DNA of 17,868 nt from Chloroflexota bacterium (GTDB taxonomy: Bacteria; Chloroflexota; Dormibacteria; CF-121): the NCBI GenBank assembly GCA_005880605.1, contig VBIS01000042.1, positions 1 through 17,868 on the forward strand. Reading direction: 5' to 3'. The notes beneath the pieces are model-generated. The model saw nothing but the letters and a program-made list of their open reading frames with translations. It had not been told where the DNA came from and ran no database searches. Positions within the stretch are counted from its first letter, which is position 1. Every line of letters begins with the position of its first letter. Of this stretch, positions 6,277-13,382 are shown one piece after another. The position numbers and the translations under genes are program-made.

Positions 6277-7779
6277 GTGTCTGTCTCGCTAACGCTCGAC
6301 GAGGTCAAGCAACGCGCTCGGCGGGCGCCGATGGTCCCGATCTTCCGGGACATGCTGTCGGACGCGCTCACCCCGGTGACGGCCTATGCCGCACTGGCGA
6401 GCGACGGTCCAGCCTACCTGCTCGAGAGCGTCGAGCGCGGCGAACATCTCGGTCGCTATTCCTTCGTGGCAGCGGACCCGATGGCGATCGTGACCATCGC
6501 GGGCGGGGTTGCCACGGTGCAGGACGCGAATGGGCGTCACGAGCTCGAGGGCATAGATCCGCTGCGGGCGCTGGAAGCCTACCTAAAGACCTTCGCCGCG
6601 GAACCGGCCGACGGTCTCCCCGAAGGCTTCTGCGGCGGCGCCGTCGGCTACCTGGGTTACGAGGCCGCGCGCTACCTCGAGCGTCTGCCGGTTCCTCCGT
6701 CGGATCCGTTGGGTGTGGCCGACGGCGTCTTCATCATCACCGACACGCTTGCCTGTTTCGACCATGTGCGCCACCAGCTGAAACTGGTGACGCACGTTCG
6801 CACCCAGCGCGCCCCGATCGAAGCCCGCTATGCCGAGGCCGTCGCCCGGATCGACGATCTGGCCCGCCGCCTGAACCGCACGGTTCGCCTTCGCGCCCTG
6901 GAACCGGCCAATCAGCCTGGCACGGTCAGCCCGCCAGGCAACGTGTCCCAGCCGGAATTTTTCAAGGCGGTTGAGGACGCGAAGGCGCACATCATGGCGG
7001 GAGACATCTACCAGGTGCAACTCGCGCAGCGCTTCACGGTGCCGCTCCAGGCCGAGCCCTTCGACGTCTACCGGCTGTTACGAGCGCTGAATCCGTCACC
7101 CTACATGTATTTCCTCAAGCTCCCGTCCGTCACCATCCTGGGGACGTCGCCCGAGATCCTGGTCACCGTGCAGGGTCGTCAGCTGCGCTACCGGCCGATC
7201 GCCGGCACCCGGCGCAGGGGCCGGGACGATGCCGCCGACAGGCGGATGGAGGAGGAGCTCCGCTCCAGCGAGAAGGAGCGGGCCGAGCACGTGATGCTGG
7301 TCGACCTCGGCCGCAACGACCTCGGGCGGGTCTGCGAGATCGGCAGCGTCAAGGTCACCGAGCTGATGACCGTCGAGCGCTACTCGCACGTCATGCACCT
7401 GGTCTCGAACATCGTAGGGACCCTCCGACCGGACTGCACCCCGATGGACGCGCTGCGCGCCTGCTTTCCGGCGGGTACCGTGACCGGCGCACCAAAGATC
7501 CGCGCCATGGAAATCATCGCCGAGCTCGAGGGTGAACGGCGGGGCGTCTACGCGGGCGCGATCGGTTACCTGAGCTTCACCGGCGATCTCGATACCTGCA
7601 TCGCGATTCGAACCATGGTGGTCAAGGACGGGCAGGCCACGGTGCAGGCCGCGGCCGGTATCGTCGCCGACTCGGTCCCGGCGGAAGAACTGCTCGAGAC
7701 GAAGAACAAGGCGTCCGCCCTGTTGCAAGCGCTGTCCGCCGCCGAGCCGGTCGCGGTCGAGAGTCGGGGAGGGGCCTGA
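6277..7779 (+). CDS. trpE: Anthranilate synthase component I
   Basis: TrpE makes anthranilate from chorismate, using ammonia supplied by TrpG. The GTG at 6277 is chosen because GGCGAGGA lies about 6 bp upstream and the product then starts like other TrpE proteins; the frame is open far upstream, but that part overlaps hom. The 500-residue protein has LLES at about 48-51, the tryptophan feedback site. The chorismate-binding domain follows with AGDIYQVQLAQRF, GTSPEILV, RPIAGTRRRG, LVDLGRNDLGRV, AGTVTGAPKIRAMEII and GIVADSVPAEE. It sits between hom and trpG; the LLES motif argues for TrpE over PabB. Confidence 0.94.
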   Translation: MSVSLTLDEVKQRARRAPMVPIFRDMLSDALTPVTAYAALASDGPAYLLESVERGEHLGRYSFVAADPMAIVTIAGGVATVQDANGRHELEGIDPLRALEAYLKTFAAEPADGLPEGFCGGAVGYLGYEAARYLERLPVPPSDPLGVADGVFIITDTLACFDHVRHQLKLVTHVRTQRAPIEARYAEAVARIDDLARRLNRTVRLRALEPANQPGTVSPPGNVSQPEFFKAVEDAKAHIMAGDIYQVQLAQRFTVPLQAEPFDVYRLLRALNPSPYMYFLKLPSVTILGTSPEILVTVQGRQLRYRPIAGTRRRGRDDAADRRMEEELRSSEKERAEHVMLVDLGRNDLGRVCEIGSVKVTELMTVERYSHVMHLVSNIVGTLRPDCTPMDALRACFPAGTVTGAPKIRAMEIIAELEGERRGVYAGAIGYLSFTGDLDTCIAIRTMVVKDGQATVQAAAGIVADSVPAEELLETKNKASALLQALSAAEPVAVESRGGA

Positions 7780-7780
7780 C

Positions 7781-8383
<603 letters not shown>

Positions 8384-8554
8384 CAAGAAGTCCACGCAGC
8401 GTGCGGCCTCATGTGCAATCTCGTCAAAGACCCGGTCATTTCTTTGGACATGTATCCGACGTTTTGGCGACGAATGTCCGTCACAATAAGCGTCGTGGAA
8501 GAAATCCAGAAAAGCTGCCGTTTGTGTCGAGATCACTTCGAGGGCTTGAGATCG

Positions 8555-8959
8555 ATGCCCTCGTCTGATCGGCCACGCCTCGCCATCATCGCCCACGATG
8601 GCAAGAAGGCGGATCTGGTCGCCTTCGCGACCTTCAACCGCGATCGCCTTGCGGAATATGACCTGATCGCGACCGGCGCAACCGGGGACTTGCTGCGCGA
8701 CAAAGTCGGCCTCAACGTGGACAGCGTCACCGCGGGTCCGCACGGCGGCGATGTCCAGATTGCCAGCCGCGTCGTCGAAGGTGAGATCGACGCCGTCATT
8801 TTCCTGGTGGATCCCCTCGACAAACACCCGCACGATCCCGACATTCAGACCTTGCTGCGCATCTGCAACGTGCGCAACGTTCCACTAGCGACCAACATCG
8901 CCACCGCCGACGTGTTGATCAGCTCGCCACTGCTCGAGAGTTTGCGCGCCGCCAGCTAA
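8555..8959 (+). CDS. mgsA: Methylglyoxal synthase
   Basis: MgsA converts dihydroxyacetone phosphate to methylglyoxal and phosphate, a bypass of lower glycolysis. The 134-residue protein has AHDGKK near 13-18, ATGATG at 39-44 (phosphate binding), GPHGGD with the catalytic Asp66, and VDPLDKHPHDPD with Asp86, His93 and Asp96, then the NIATAD string. ATG 8555 is chosen because it begins just before the first conserved strand and a GAGGG lies upstream. The same frame stays open to 8411, but that extra stretch has no family similarity and a lower GC content. It is somewhat shorter than the Escherichia coli protein. Positions 8384-8554 hold no other gene and presumably carry its promoter. A strong terminator follows. 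Confidence 0.93.
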   Translation: MPSSDRPRLAIIAHDGKKADLVAFATFNRDRLAEYDLIATGATGDLLRDKVGLNVDSVTAGPHGGDVQIASRVVEGEIDAVIFLVDPLDKHPHDPDIQTLLRICNVRNVPLATNIATADVLISSPLLESLRAAS

Positions 8960-9014
8960 CCAGGCGAACATCTCGCTCGGAGTCGGCGGCGACGCGGGAA
9001 GGCAGAAGGATAGA

Positions 9015-9045
9015 CAAAGTGCCCTCCCCAAAGGAGGGCACTTTG
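9015..9045. terminator. Bidirectional terminator between mgsA and the exported-protein gene
   Basis: CAAAGTGCCCTCC (9015-9027) pairs perfectly with GGAGGGCACTTTG (9033-9045) around a 5-nt loop, giving a 13-bp stem. It lies between two convergent genes. The stem ends in an AAAG/CTTTG base rather than a long T-run, but its strength and place support termination for both strands. Confidence 0.75.
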
Positions 9046-9065
9046 CTGGTAGGGAGCGACGTCGA

Positions 9066-9437
9066 CTAGGGAACCGTCGGGCGCTGGCCCGCAGTCTCCT
9101 GCGCTTCGCGAGCAGCGCTTTCGCCCTGCTCATGGGTCGCGTTTTCGTTCGGGGTGAACGTCCCCGATCCGCCGCCGGGCCGCTGCCCGGAATTCTCCTG
9201 GGCTTCGACCGTGGCGCTTTCGCTGGATTCGTGGGTCGCGTTCTCGTTGGACTTGAAGGTTCCGGCGGCGGCACTTGGGCTCGCCGTTGCAGCGGTTAGC
9301 TGATAGCTCGCCCCGTTGTTGCCGCTGTTCGCTGCGGTGGCTGCCAGCGGGCCGGCCAGGGTCGCCCCGATCACGCCGCCCGCGATCAGCGATCCTGCGA
9401 CCCCCGCAACCGTCACGACTCGTTGGATTGGCGTCAA
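9066..9437 (-). CDS. Short exported protein with two NENATHE-type repeats
   Basis: The product begins with a signal-peptide-like stretch: a hydrophobic run rich in Val, Ala and Gly ending in PLAATAA, then a low-complexity linker. After it come two 29-residue repeats joined by GGGS, each beginning GTF and carrying NENATHE, ESA, EAQE and GQRP in the same order; 21 of 29 positions are identical. The repeats are acidic and rich in Asn, Glu and His. Start: GTG at 9449 lies inside the Shine-Dalgarno (AAGGAGGTGA), whereas TTG at 9437 is 8 bp after it, so TTG is preferred; starting at GTG would add four residues. It lies 96 bp behind the MerR-GAF gene on the same strand. I do not recognise a named family and no function is assigned. 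Confidence 0.7.
   Translation of the reverse strand: MTPIQRVVTVAGVAGSLIAGGVIGATLAGPLAATAANSGNNGASYQLTAATASPSAAAGTFKSNENATHESSESATVEAQENSGQRPGGGSGTFTPNENATHEQGESAAREAQETAGQRPTVP
9078..9263 (-). repeat. Tandem 29-residue coding repeat
   Basis: The two repeat units of the exported protein lie at 9177-9263 and 9078-9164, a 99-bp period. They differ at 8 of 29 residues, so the duplication is not very recent or is under selection for the shared residues. Confidence 0.8.
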
Positions 9438-9462
9438 GATGCTTCTCACCTCCTTCTCATAA

Positions 9463-9509
9463 AGACTGGCGTGCGTGCTGGACGCGTGTCTGCACCACGT
9501 GGCCAGTCT
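9463..9509. promoter_or_regulatory. Spaced inverted repeat upstream of the exported-protein gene
   Basis: AGACTGGC (9463-9470) and GCCAGTCT (9502-9509) are perfect inverted copies 31 bp apart, between the MerR-GAF stop and the exported-protein start. They could be paired operator half-sites or the stem of a leader hairpin. No clear -10/-35 pair is seen. Confidence 0.3.
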
Positions 9510-9533
9510 GCGGTCGCCAACCTTTCAGAAGGA

Positions 9534-10379
9534 TTACAGGCGCGGCTCTGGAGCCGGCGCTGACTCGAGATGCTGGGCGAAATAGTGAATCGCGGGTCCG
9601 GCGGCAACGGCTAGCTCTTCGCAGATCCGTTCGGCCTCGCCCCCGATGCCACCCGGCCACGAACTGGCAATGGTGAGGATGCCCACCATCTCGTTGGCAA
9701 TCGCCAACGGTTCGGCGTGAAAGCTGCGCGCTCGAGCCCGGGTCACCCGAGAAGTCACCTCGCCGGGCAGCTCGAGACGAAGCAGGTCGGGATCGGCGTA
9801 CGGCTCCCGCGCGTCGAACGCCTCCTGCCACTCGCGAGGCCAATCAGAGATCTGAAGCGGAGGCTGCGACGATACCCCGATGCTATCCCCGGTGGCGCTG
9901 ATGACGGGGACCAGCGTGTTGTTTTTCCGCCGGTAGAGGCCCAGCCCCGCGAGGTGCGACCCGGTGAGTGCCTTGACTCCGGCGACCAGTGTCATGGCCG
10001 CCTGCTGGGCGGACTCCGCACGAACCAAGCTCCGCACGGTCGCCTGCACCCTCGCCATGCGGCGGGCCTCCTCGACCGCGGAGTGATTGGTCGCCTCGCG
10101 CAAATAGATATTCTCGATGGCGACCCGATCGAGCGGGTATGGCAAGCTCGAGGACGCTTCATCGAGGATGTCCGCGATTGCGCGGAGAGCAATGCCGCGC
10201 TCCCGAACCAGGTGGCGTACGTATAAGACCCGCTCGACGTCGGCTTCCGAGTAGATGCGGGTTCCTCCGCGGGTGCGATGCGGGGCAAGCAGGCCGTACT
10301 GATCTTCCCAAAGACGTAGGGTCGACGGGCTCAACCCCGTCTTTCGACTCACGACGCCGATCTTGTAGATCCCTGCCAT
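9534..10379 (-). CDS. MerR-family regulator with GAF-like sensor domain
   Basis: A 281-residue protein with an N-terminal winged helix-turn-helix of the MerR class (residues 5-75): YKIGVVSRKTGLSPSTLRLWE, then RTRGGTRIYSEADVERV. The LRLWEDQYGLLAPHRT version resembles the CarH/LitR side of the family. A helical linker (about 76-115) would serve for dimerisation. Residues of about 115-275 look like a GAF domain, with a predicted alternation of helices and strands ending in LAIANEMVGILTIASS and a final amphipathic helix. GAF domains bind small ligands or sense redox or nitric oxide; the ligand here is unknown, and there is no B12-binding motif. The gene heads a likely unit with the exported protein and is divergent from the PfkB-like gene. 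Confidence 0.85.
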   Translation of the reverse strand: MAGIYKIGVVSRKTGLSPSTLRLWEDQYGLLAPHRTRGGTRIYSEADVERVLYVRHLVRERGIALRAIADILDEASSSLPYPLDRVAIENIYLREATNHSAVEEARRMARVQATVRSLVRAESAQQAAMTLVAGVKALTGSHLAGLGLYRRKNNTLVPVISATGDSIGVSSQPPLQISDWPREWQEAFDAREPYADPDLLRLELPGEVTSRVTRARARSFHAEPLAIANEMVGILTIASSWPGGIGGEAERICEELAVAAGPAIHYFAQHLESAPAPEPRL

Positions 10380-10406
10380 TGCCTAGGTGATTCTCGCCCT
10401 CGGTTG

Positions 10407-10440
10407 ATTTGCCGAAGAATCTCCAGCAAATCTATTTGCT
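10407..10440. promoter_or_regulatory. Candidate operator between the MerR-GAF and PfkB-like genes
   Basis: AGCAAAT-CT-ATTTGCT (10425-10440) is a perfect 7-2-7 palindrome. A third half-site, GATTTGC, lies at 10407-10413 as an inverted copy of GCAAATC (10426-10432). The region is AT-rich against its surroundings and lies in the divergent promoter space, 28 to 61 bp from the regulator's ATG. A MerR-type dimer commonly binds such a dyad, so autoregulation and control of the divergent gene are plausible. Confidence 0.45.
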
Positions 10441-10480
10441 CGCCCTCGTCTGCGCCTCAATAATGGCACGCAGCTGGGGG

Positions 10481-11344
10481 ATGGGGAAATCTTCCCGTGG
10501 AATCATCGCCGTAGGCCGCCTTTCAATCGACCGTGATCCCACGGTCGGGGTGGACGCTCCTCCGAGCGCCGACGGTCCCGCCCTGGCGGCCGCCGTCGGC
10601 GCCTGGCTGGTGGGCGTCGATGCGGCCGTGTGCGCGGTCATCGCGCCGGATTTCCCTACCCGCCTGATCCTCGAGTTCACGCGAGCCGGCATCGACACCA
10701 GCCGCATCCGGCCGGTCGGACGCGGCGACAGTGGACCCGGAGCTGACCTGGATCCCTCGCCCGAGCAGCTGGGAAGCCTCAGCCCGCGCTGGTCGGTCCA
10801 TCTCTGTGGGTTCGCGCCAGGCCGGCAACGCGAGATCGTCCGCGCAGTCAGCCAGCGCGTCGCCTGCATCACGCTGGACCTCGACCTTGCCGAGGTCGAT
10901 GAGCCGGATGCGACCGACCTGCTGGCACTGGCGGCCCAGTGCGACGTGTTCCTCCCAGGCCACCGGGAAGTTGCGCAACTCTGGCCTGGAGAAACGCCCC
11001 GCGCCGTCCTGCGCCTGATGGCGCGCGCCGGTGTTCGAGCCGCGGTGATCAAGCTCGATGCGGGCGGGTCGCTCGGAATGCGGGACGGTGAAGTCATCTC
11101 GATGCCGGCCTTTCCTGTCGCGGCCAGCGGCAGGATCCTGGGTGGCGATGTTTACGCGGGCGCCTTCGCGGCGGTCTACGCGGCTGAAAAGGACCTCCGT
11201 CGCGCCATGGCGTGGGCGACGGCGGCGGCATCCGTCGCGCTCGAATCGCACGTCCTCCTGGGCCAGATCAGCGACTTTGCTCGAAATCGGGTGGAGGCCC
11301 GGGCGCGAATCCTCGATGGGGCGATGAAAGCCCACTCCGATTGA
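10481..11344 (+). CDS. Divergent PfkB-fold carbohydrate kinase-like protein
   Basis: A protein of about 287 residues with the ribokinase/PfkB C-terminal pattern: AGVRAAVIKLDAGGSLG, then ILGGDVYAGAFAAVYA, where Asp223 takes the place of the catalytic Asp in the usual GAGD motif (the second Gly-Ala is changed to Gly-Gly), then a helix of AMAWATAAASVALES type. The N-terminal GG.N.A substrate motif is not recognisable. Family members phosphorylate sugars or nucleosides in the cytoplasm; the substrate is unknown. Start uncertain: ATG 10481 is preferred because it leads straight into the first strand (GIIAVG); ATG 10463 or TTG 10409 would add 6 or 24 residues, the latter crossing the operator palindrome. 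It converges with thrB, 1 bp apart. Confidence 0.72.
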   Translation: MGKSSRGIIAVGRLSIDRDPTVGVDAPPSADGPALAAAVGAWLVGVDAAVCAVIAPDFPTRLILEFTRAGIDTSRIRPVGRGDSGPGADLDPSPEQLGSLSPRWSVHLCGFAPGRQREIVRAVSQRVACITLDLDLAEVDEPDATDLLALAAQCDVFLPGHREVAQLWPGETPRAVLRLMARAGVRAAVIKLDAGGSLGMRDGEVISMPAFPVAASGRILGGDVYAGAFAAVYAAEKDLRRAMAWATAAASVALESHVLLGQISDFARNRVEARARILDGAMKAHSD

Positions 11345-11345
11345 G

Positions 11346-12161
11346 TTAGCCGCTGGCTCCTGTCGCCGCCGCGGCCAGCCGCACGACGCTGCCGTCGATG
11401 TGATGCGAGCGCGCCGCCCGGGACATTGCCTGTGCCACCGGGTCGTGATGGCGGTCCGCGATTGCGATCACGCTCCCGCCGGCACCGCTGAGCGCCGCGC
11501 CCAGCGCCCCGGCCTGCTCCGCCGCGGCGATGACGTCATCAAGATAGGGATAGGCGCGGGCTCGGCCCGGCTGATGCAACCGATCGTCCATGGCGCTCCG
11601 GACCAGGGCGCGATCCCGCGTCGAACAGGCAAGCACCCACTCGGCCACGCGGCCGACGAAGACGACGGCTCGCCAGCGGGGTGGCCAATCGAGGCGATGC
11701 ACGCGAACCCCGCCATTTTCGGTCACCGCGATGCAGAAGCCACCGTAGAGGGCCGCCGCCAGGTTGTCGCCGTGTCCCTCAAGGGGAAAGCCAAGCTCCA
11801 GGATGCGCTGCGCGGAGATGCGAAGGCCGCGCAGTTGCGCGCCGAGCCTGATGCCGGCCACGATCGCGGCCGCGCTGCTGCCCAGGCCACGCCCGATCGG
11901 GATCCGATTGCGGACGCGAAGCGCAAGTCCCTCGAGGGGGGGACTCCATCCGGAAAAGGGCTCCTGCGCTGAACGGACCAGCAGGTTCTTGCGGGTGAGC
12001 GGGACCTCGGCGGCACCTTCCCCATCCCACACGATGCTCGGCTTGGGCGATTCGCGAGCCTCGACTTCGAGGTGCAGGTCGAGTGCCAGGGCGAAGACGT
12101 CGAAACCCGGCCCGAGGTTGGCCGATGAGGCCGGCACCCGGACCGTGGCGGACCTGGGCAC
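11346..12161 (-). CDS. thrB: Homoserine kinase with an internal deletion
   Basis: ThrB phosphorylates homoserine to O-phosphohomoserine. GHMP-kinase motifs are intact: PASSANLGPGFD (10-21), the ATP loop PIGRGLGSSAA (88-98), EGHGDN (128-133), DRLHQPGR near 193-200 and LSGAGGS near 225. The protein is 271 residues against about 300 in the family. The gap is around residues 167-170: VVF runs directly into VGRVAEWVLA, and the conserved segment with ST..AR and LP, expected in between, is missing (about 25 residues, in frame). That segment holds an arginine implicated in homoserine binding in characterised enzymes. The GTG start shares its first base with the lysC stop (TAGTG), so translation is coupled. 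Last gene of the operon. Confidence 0.88.
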   Translation of the reverse strand: MPRSATVRVPASSANLGPGFDVFALALDLHLEVEARESPKPSIVWDGEGAAEVPLTRKNLLVRSAQEPFSGWSPPLEGLALRVRNRIPIGRGLGSSAAAIVAGIRLGAQLRGLRISAQRILELGFPLEGHGDNLAAALYGGFCIAVTENGGVRVHRLDWPPRWRAVVFVGRVAEWVLACSTRDRALVRSAMDDRLHQPGRARAYPYLDDVIAAAEQAGALGAALSGAGGSVIAIADRHHDPVAQAMSRAARSHHIDGSVVRLAAAATGASG

Positions 12162-12634
12162 TACAGGTTGAATGCCTGGTGCAGGCCCGCGACCGCGTCT
12201 TTGATCCGATCGGCCTTGATGATGCAGGTGATGCGGACTTCCGATGTCGAGATCATCTCGATGTTGATGCCGAGCCCCGACAGCGTTTTAAACATGTTCG
12301 CCGCCACGCCCGGTTGGCCTCGGATGCCGCTGCCGATGACGGAGACCTTGGCGAGGCCGTCCTGAGCCAGCACCGTCCGGGCGCCGATCTCCTGGGCCAC
12401 GCTGTCCAGGATGCGCTTCGCCTGGCGGCCGTCGGCCGACGATACCGTGAACGACATGTCGGTCACGCCCTCGTGGCTGGCCGTCTGGACGATGACGTCG
12501 GCCGCGATATCCGCTTCGGCCAGGGGCAGGAAAATCGAGGCGGCGATACCGGGACGATCCGGGACGCCGACCACGGAGAGCCGGGCGACCTGCTCCTCAT
12601 GGGCGATGCCGCGAACCCGATTCCGGTCCTCCAT
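12161..12634 (-). CDS. Probable aspartokinase beta subunit from an internal start in lysC
   Basis: ATG 12634 lies in frame within lysC and is preceded by GGAGGAGG ending 5 bp upstream, the best ribosome site in the operon. It would give a 157-residue protein consisting only of the two ACT domains, beginning MEDRNRVRG. In Bacillus and Corynebacterium lysC an equivalent internal start, at about residue 250, gives the beta subunit of an alpha2-beta2 enzyme; here it is at residue 249. Expression of this product is inference. Confidence 0.5.
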   Translation of the reverse strand: MEDRNRVRGIAHEEQVARLSVVGVPDRPGIAASIFLPLAEADIAADVIVQTASHEGVTDMSFTVSSADGRQAKRILDSVAQEIGARTVLAQDGLAKVSVIGSGIRGQPGVAANMFKTLSGLGINIEMISTSEVRITCIIKADRIKDAVAGLHQAFNL

Positions 12635-13378
12635 GATCGCCTCCTCCGACGTGATGATGGTACCGGGCCCGGCGTGGAAGCTCGACCGCACATGGAGCTC
12701 GAGGCCGTAGGCCTCGGCGATCTCGACCGCCCGCGGATGCATGACTCGTGCCCCGGCACTGGCCAGCTCGAGCATCTCGGGATAGGCAATGTGCGTCAGC
12801 AAGCGGGCAGCGGGTACGAACCTTGGGTCGACGGTGTAGATGCCGTCGACGTCGGTGAAGATCTCGCAAGCCTGGGCCTTGAGAGAGGCGGCGAGCGCAA
12901 CGGCGGTGGTGTCGGAGCCGCCGCGGCCGAGCGTGGTCACCTCCATCTCGAGGCCCATCCCCTGGAAGCCCGCGACCACCACCACCCGGCCGGCCGCCAA
13001 CTCGCGCTGAATGCGGGCGGGCGTGAGGCCCACGATGCGGGCTTTCGCATGCCGCTGGTCGGTCTGGATGCCGGCCTGGAAGCCGAGCAGCGAAACGGCC
13101 GCGATCCCGAGCTCGCTCAGCGCCATCGACATCAGCGGCGCCGAGACCCCTTCCCCGGTTGAAAGCAGTTGGTCGAGCTCGCGCGCGGCCGGCTCCCTGG
13201 CAACGCGTGATGCCAGGCCGAGCAGGCGGTCCGTAGAGTCGCCCATGGCGCTGACCACGACCACGACGTCGTAGCCTGCCCGCTGCGCGGCAGCGACGCG
13301 CTTCGCGGCCTTTTTGATGCGGGCCGGCGAACCAAGCGAGGTGCCCCCGAATTTTTGGACCACGATCGGTCTGGTCAC
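12161..13378 (-). CDS. lysC: Aspartokinase (alpha subunit)
   Basis: LysC phosphorylates aspartate, the entry to lysine, methionine, threonine and isoleucine synthesis. Start set at GTG 13378, giving 405 residues beginning MTRPIVVQKFGGTS as in the family; a GTG at 13411 would add 11 residues and overlap asd by 29 bp. The kinase domain carries KFGGTS (9-14), STGEGVSAPLM near 74-84, TLGRGGSDTTA near 149-159 and FTDVDGIYTVDPR near 174-186. Two ACT domains follow: RLSVVGVPDRPGIAASIF (about 262-330) and VSVIGSGIRGQPGVAANMF (about 335-405). They bind lysine and/or threonine. It is a monofunctional kinase lying between asd and thrB, with coupled translation to thrB. Confidence 0.94.
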   Translation of the reverse strand: MTRPIVVQKFGGTSLGSPARIKKAAKRVAAAQRAGYDVVVVVSAMGDSTDRLLGLASRVAREPAARELDQLLSTGEGVSAPLMSMALSELGIAAVSLLGFQAGIQTDQRHAKARIVGLTPARIQRELAAGRVVVVAGFQGMGLEMEVTTLGRGGSDTTAVALAASLKAQACEIFTDVDGIYTVDPRFVPAARLLTHIAYPEMLELASAGARVMHPRAVEIAEAYGLELHVRSSFHAGPGTIITSEEAIMEDRNRVRGIAHEEQVARLSVVGVPDRPGIAASIFLPLAEADIAADVIVQTASHEGVTDMSFTVSSADGRQAKRILDSVAQEIGARTVLAQDGLAKVSVIGSGIRGQPGVAANMFKTLSGLGINIEMISTSEVRITCIIKADRIKDAVAGLHQAFNL

Positions 13379-13382
13379 TGAC

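Noticed and set aside
8411..8554. 48-residue N-terminal extension of MgsA containing a CxxC string
   Set aside because: The enzyme family begins at about ATG 8555, the added part has lower GC content and no likeness to MgsA; treated as upstream region.
9446..9460. Four-codon ORF ATG AGA AGG AGG TGA before the exported-protein gene
   Set aside because: It is just the Shine-Dalgarno read as codons; no Shine-Dalgarno of its own is visible.
12083..13162. Long plus-strand frames opposite lysC, thrB, ilvE and leuA
   Set aside because: High-GC antisense shadows of well-identified genes, with His/Arg/Gly-rich composition and no domain pattern.
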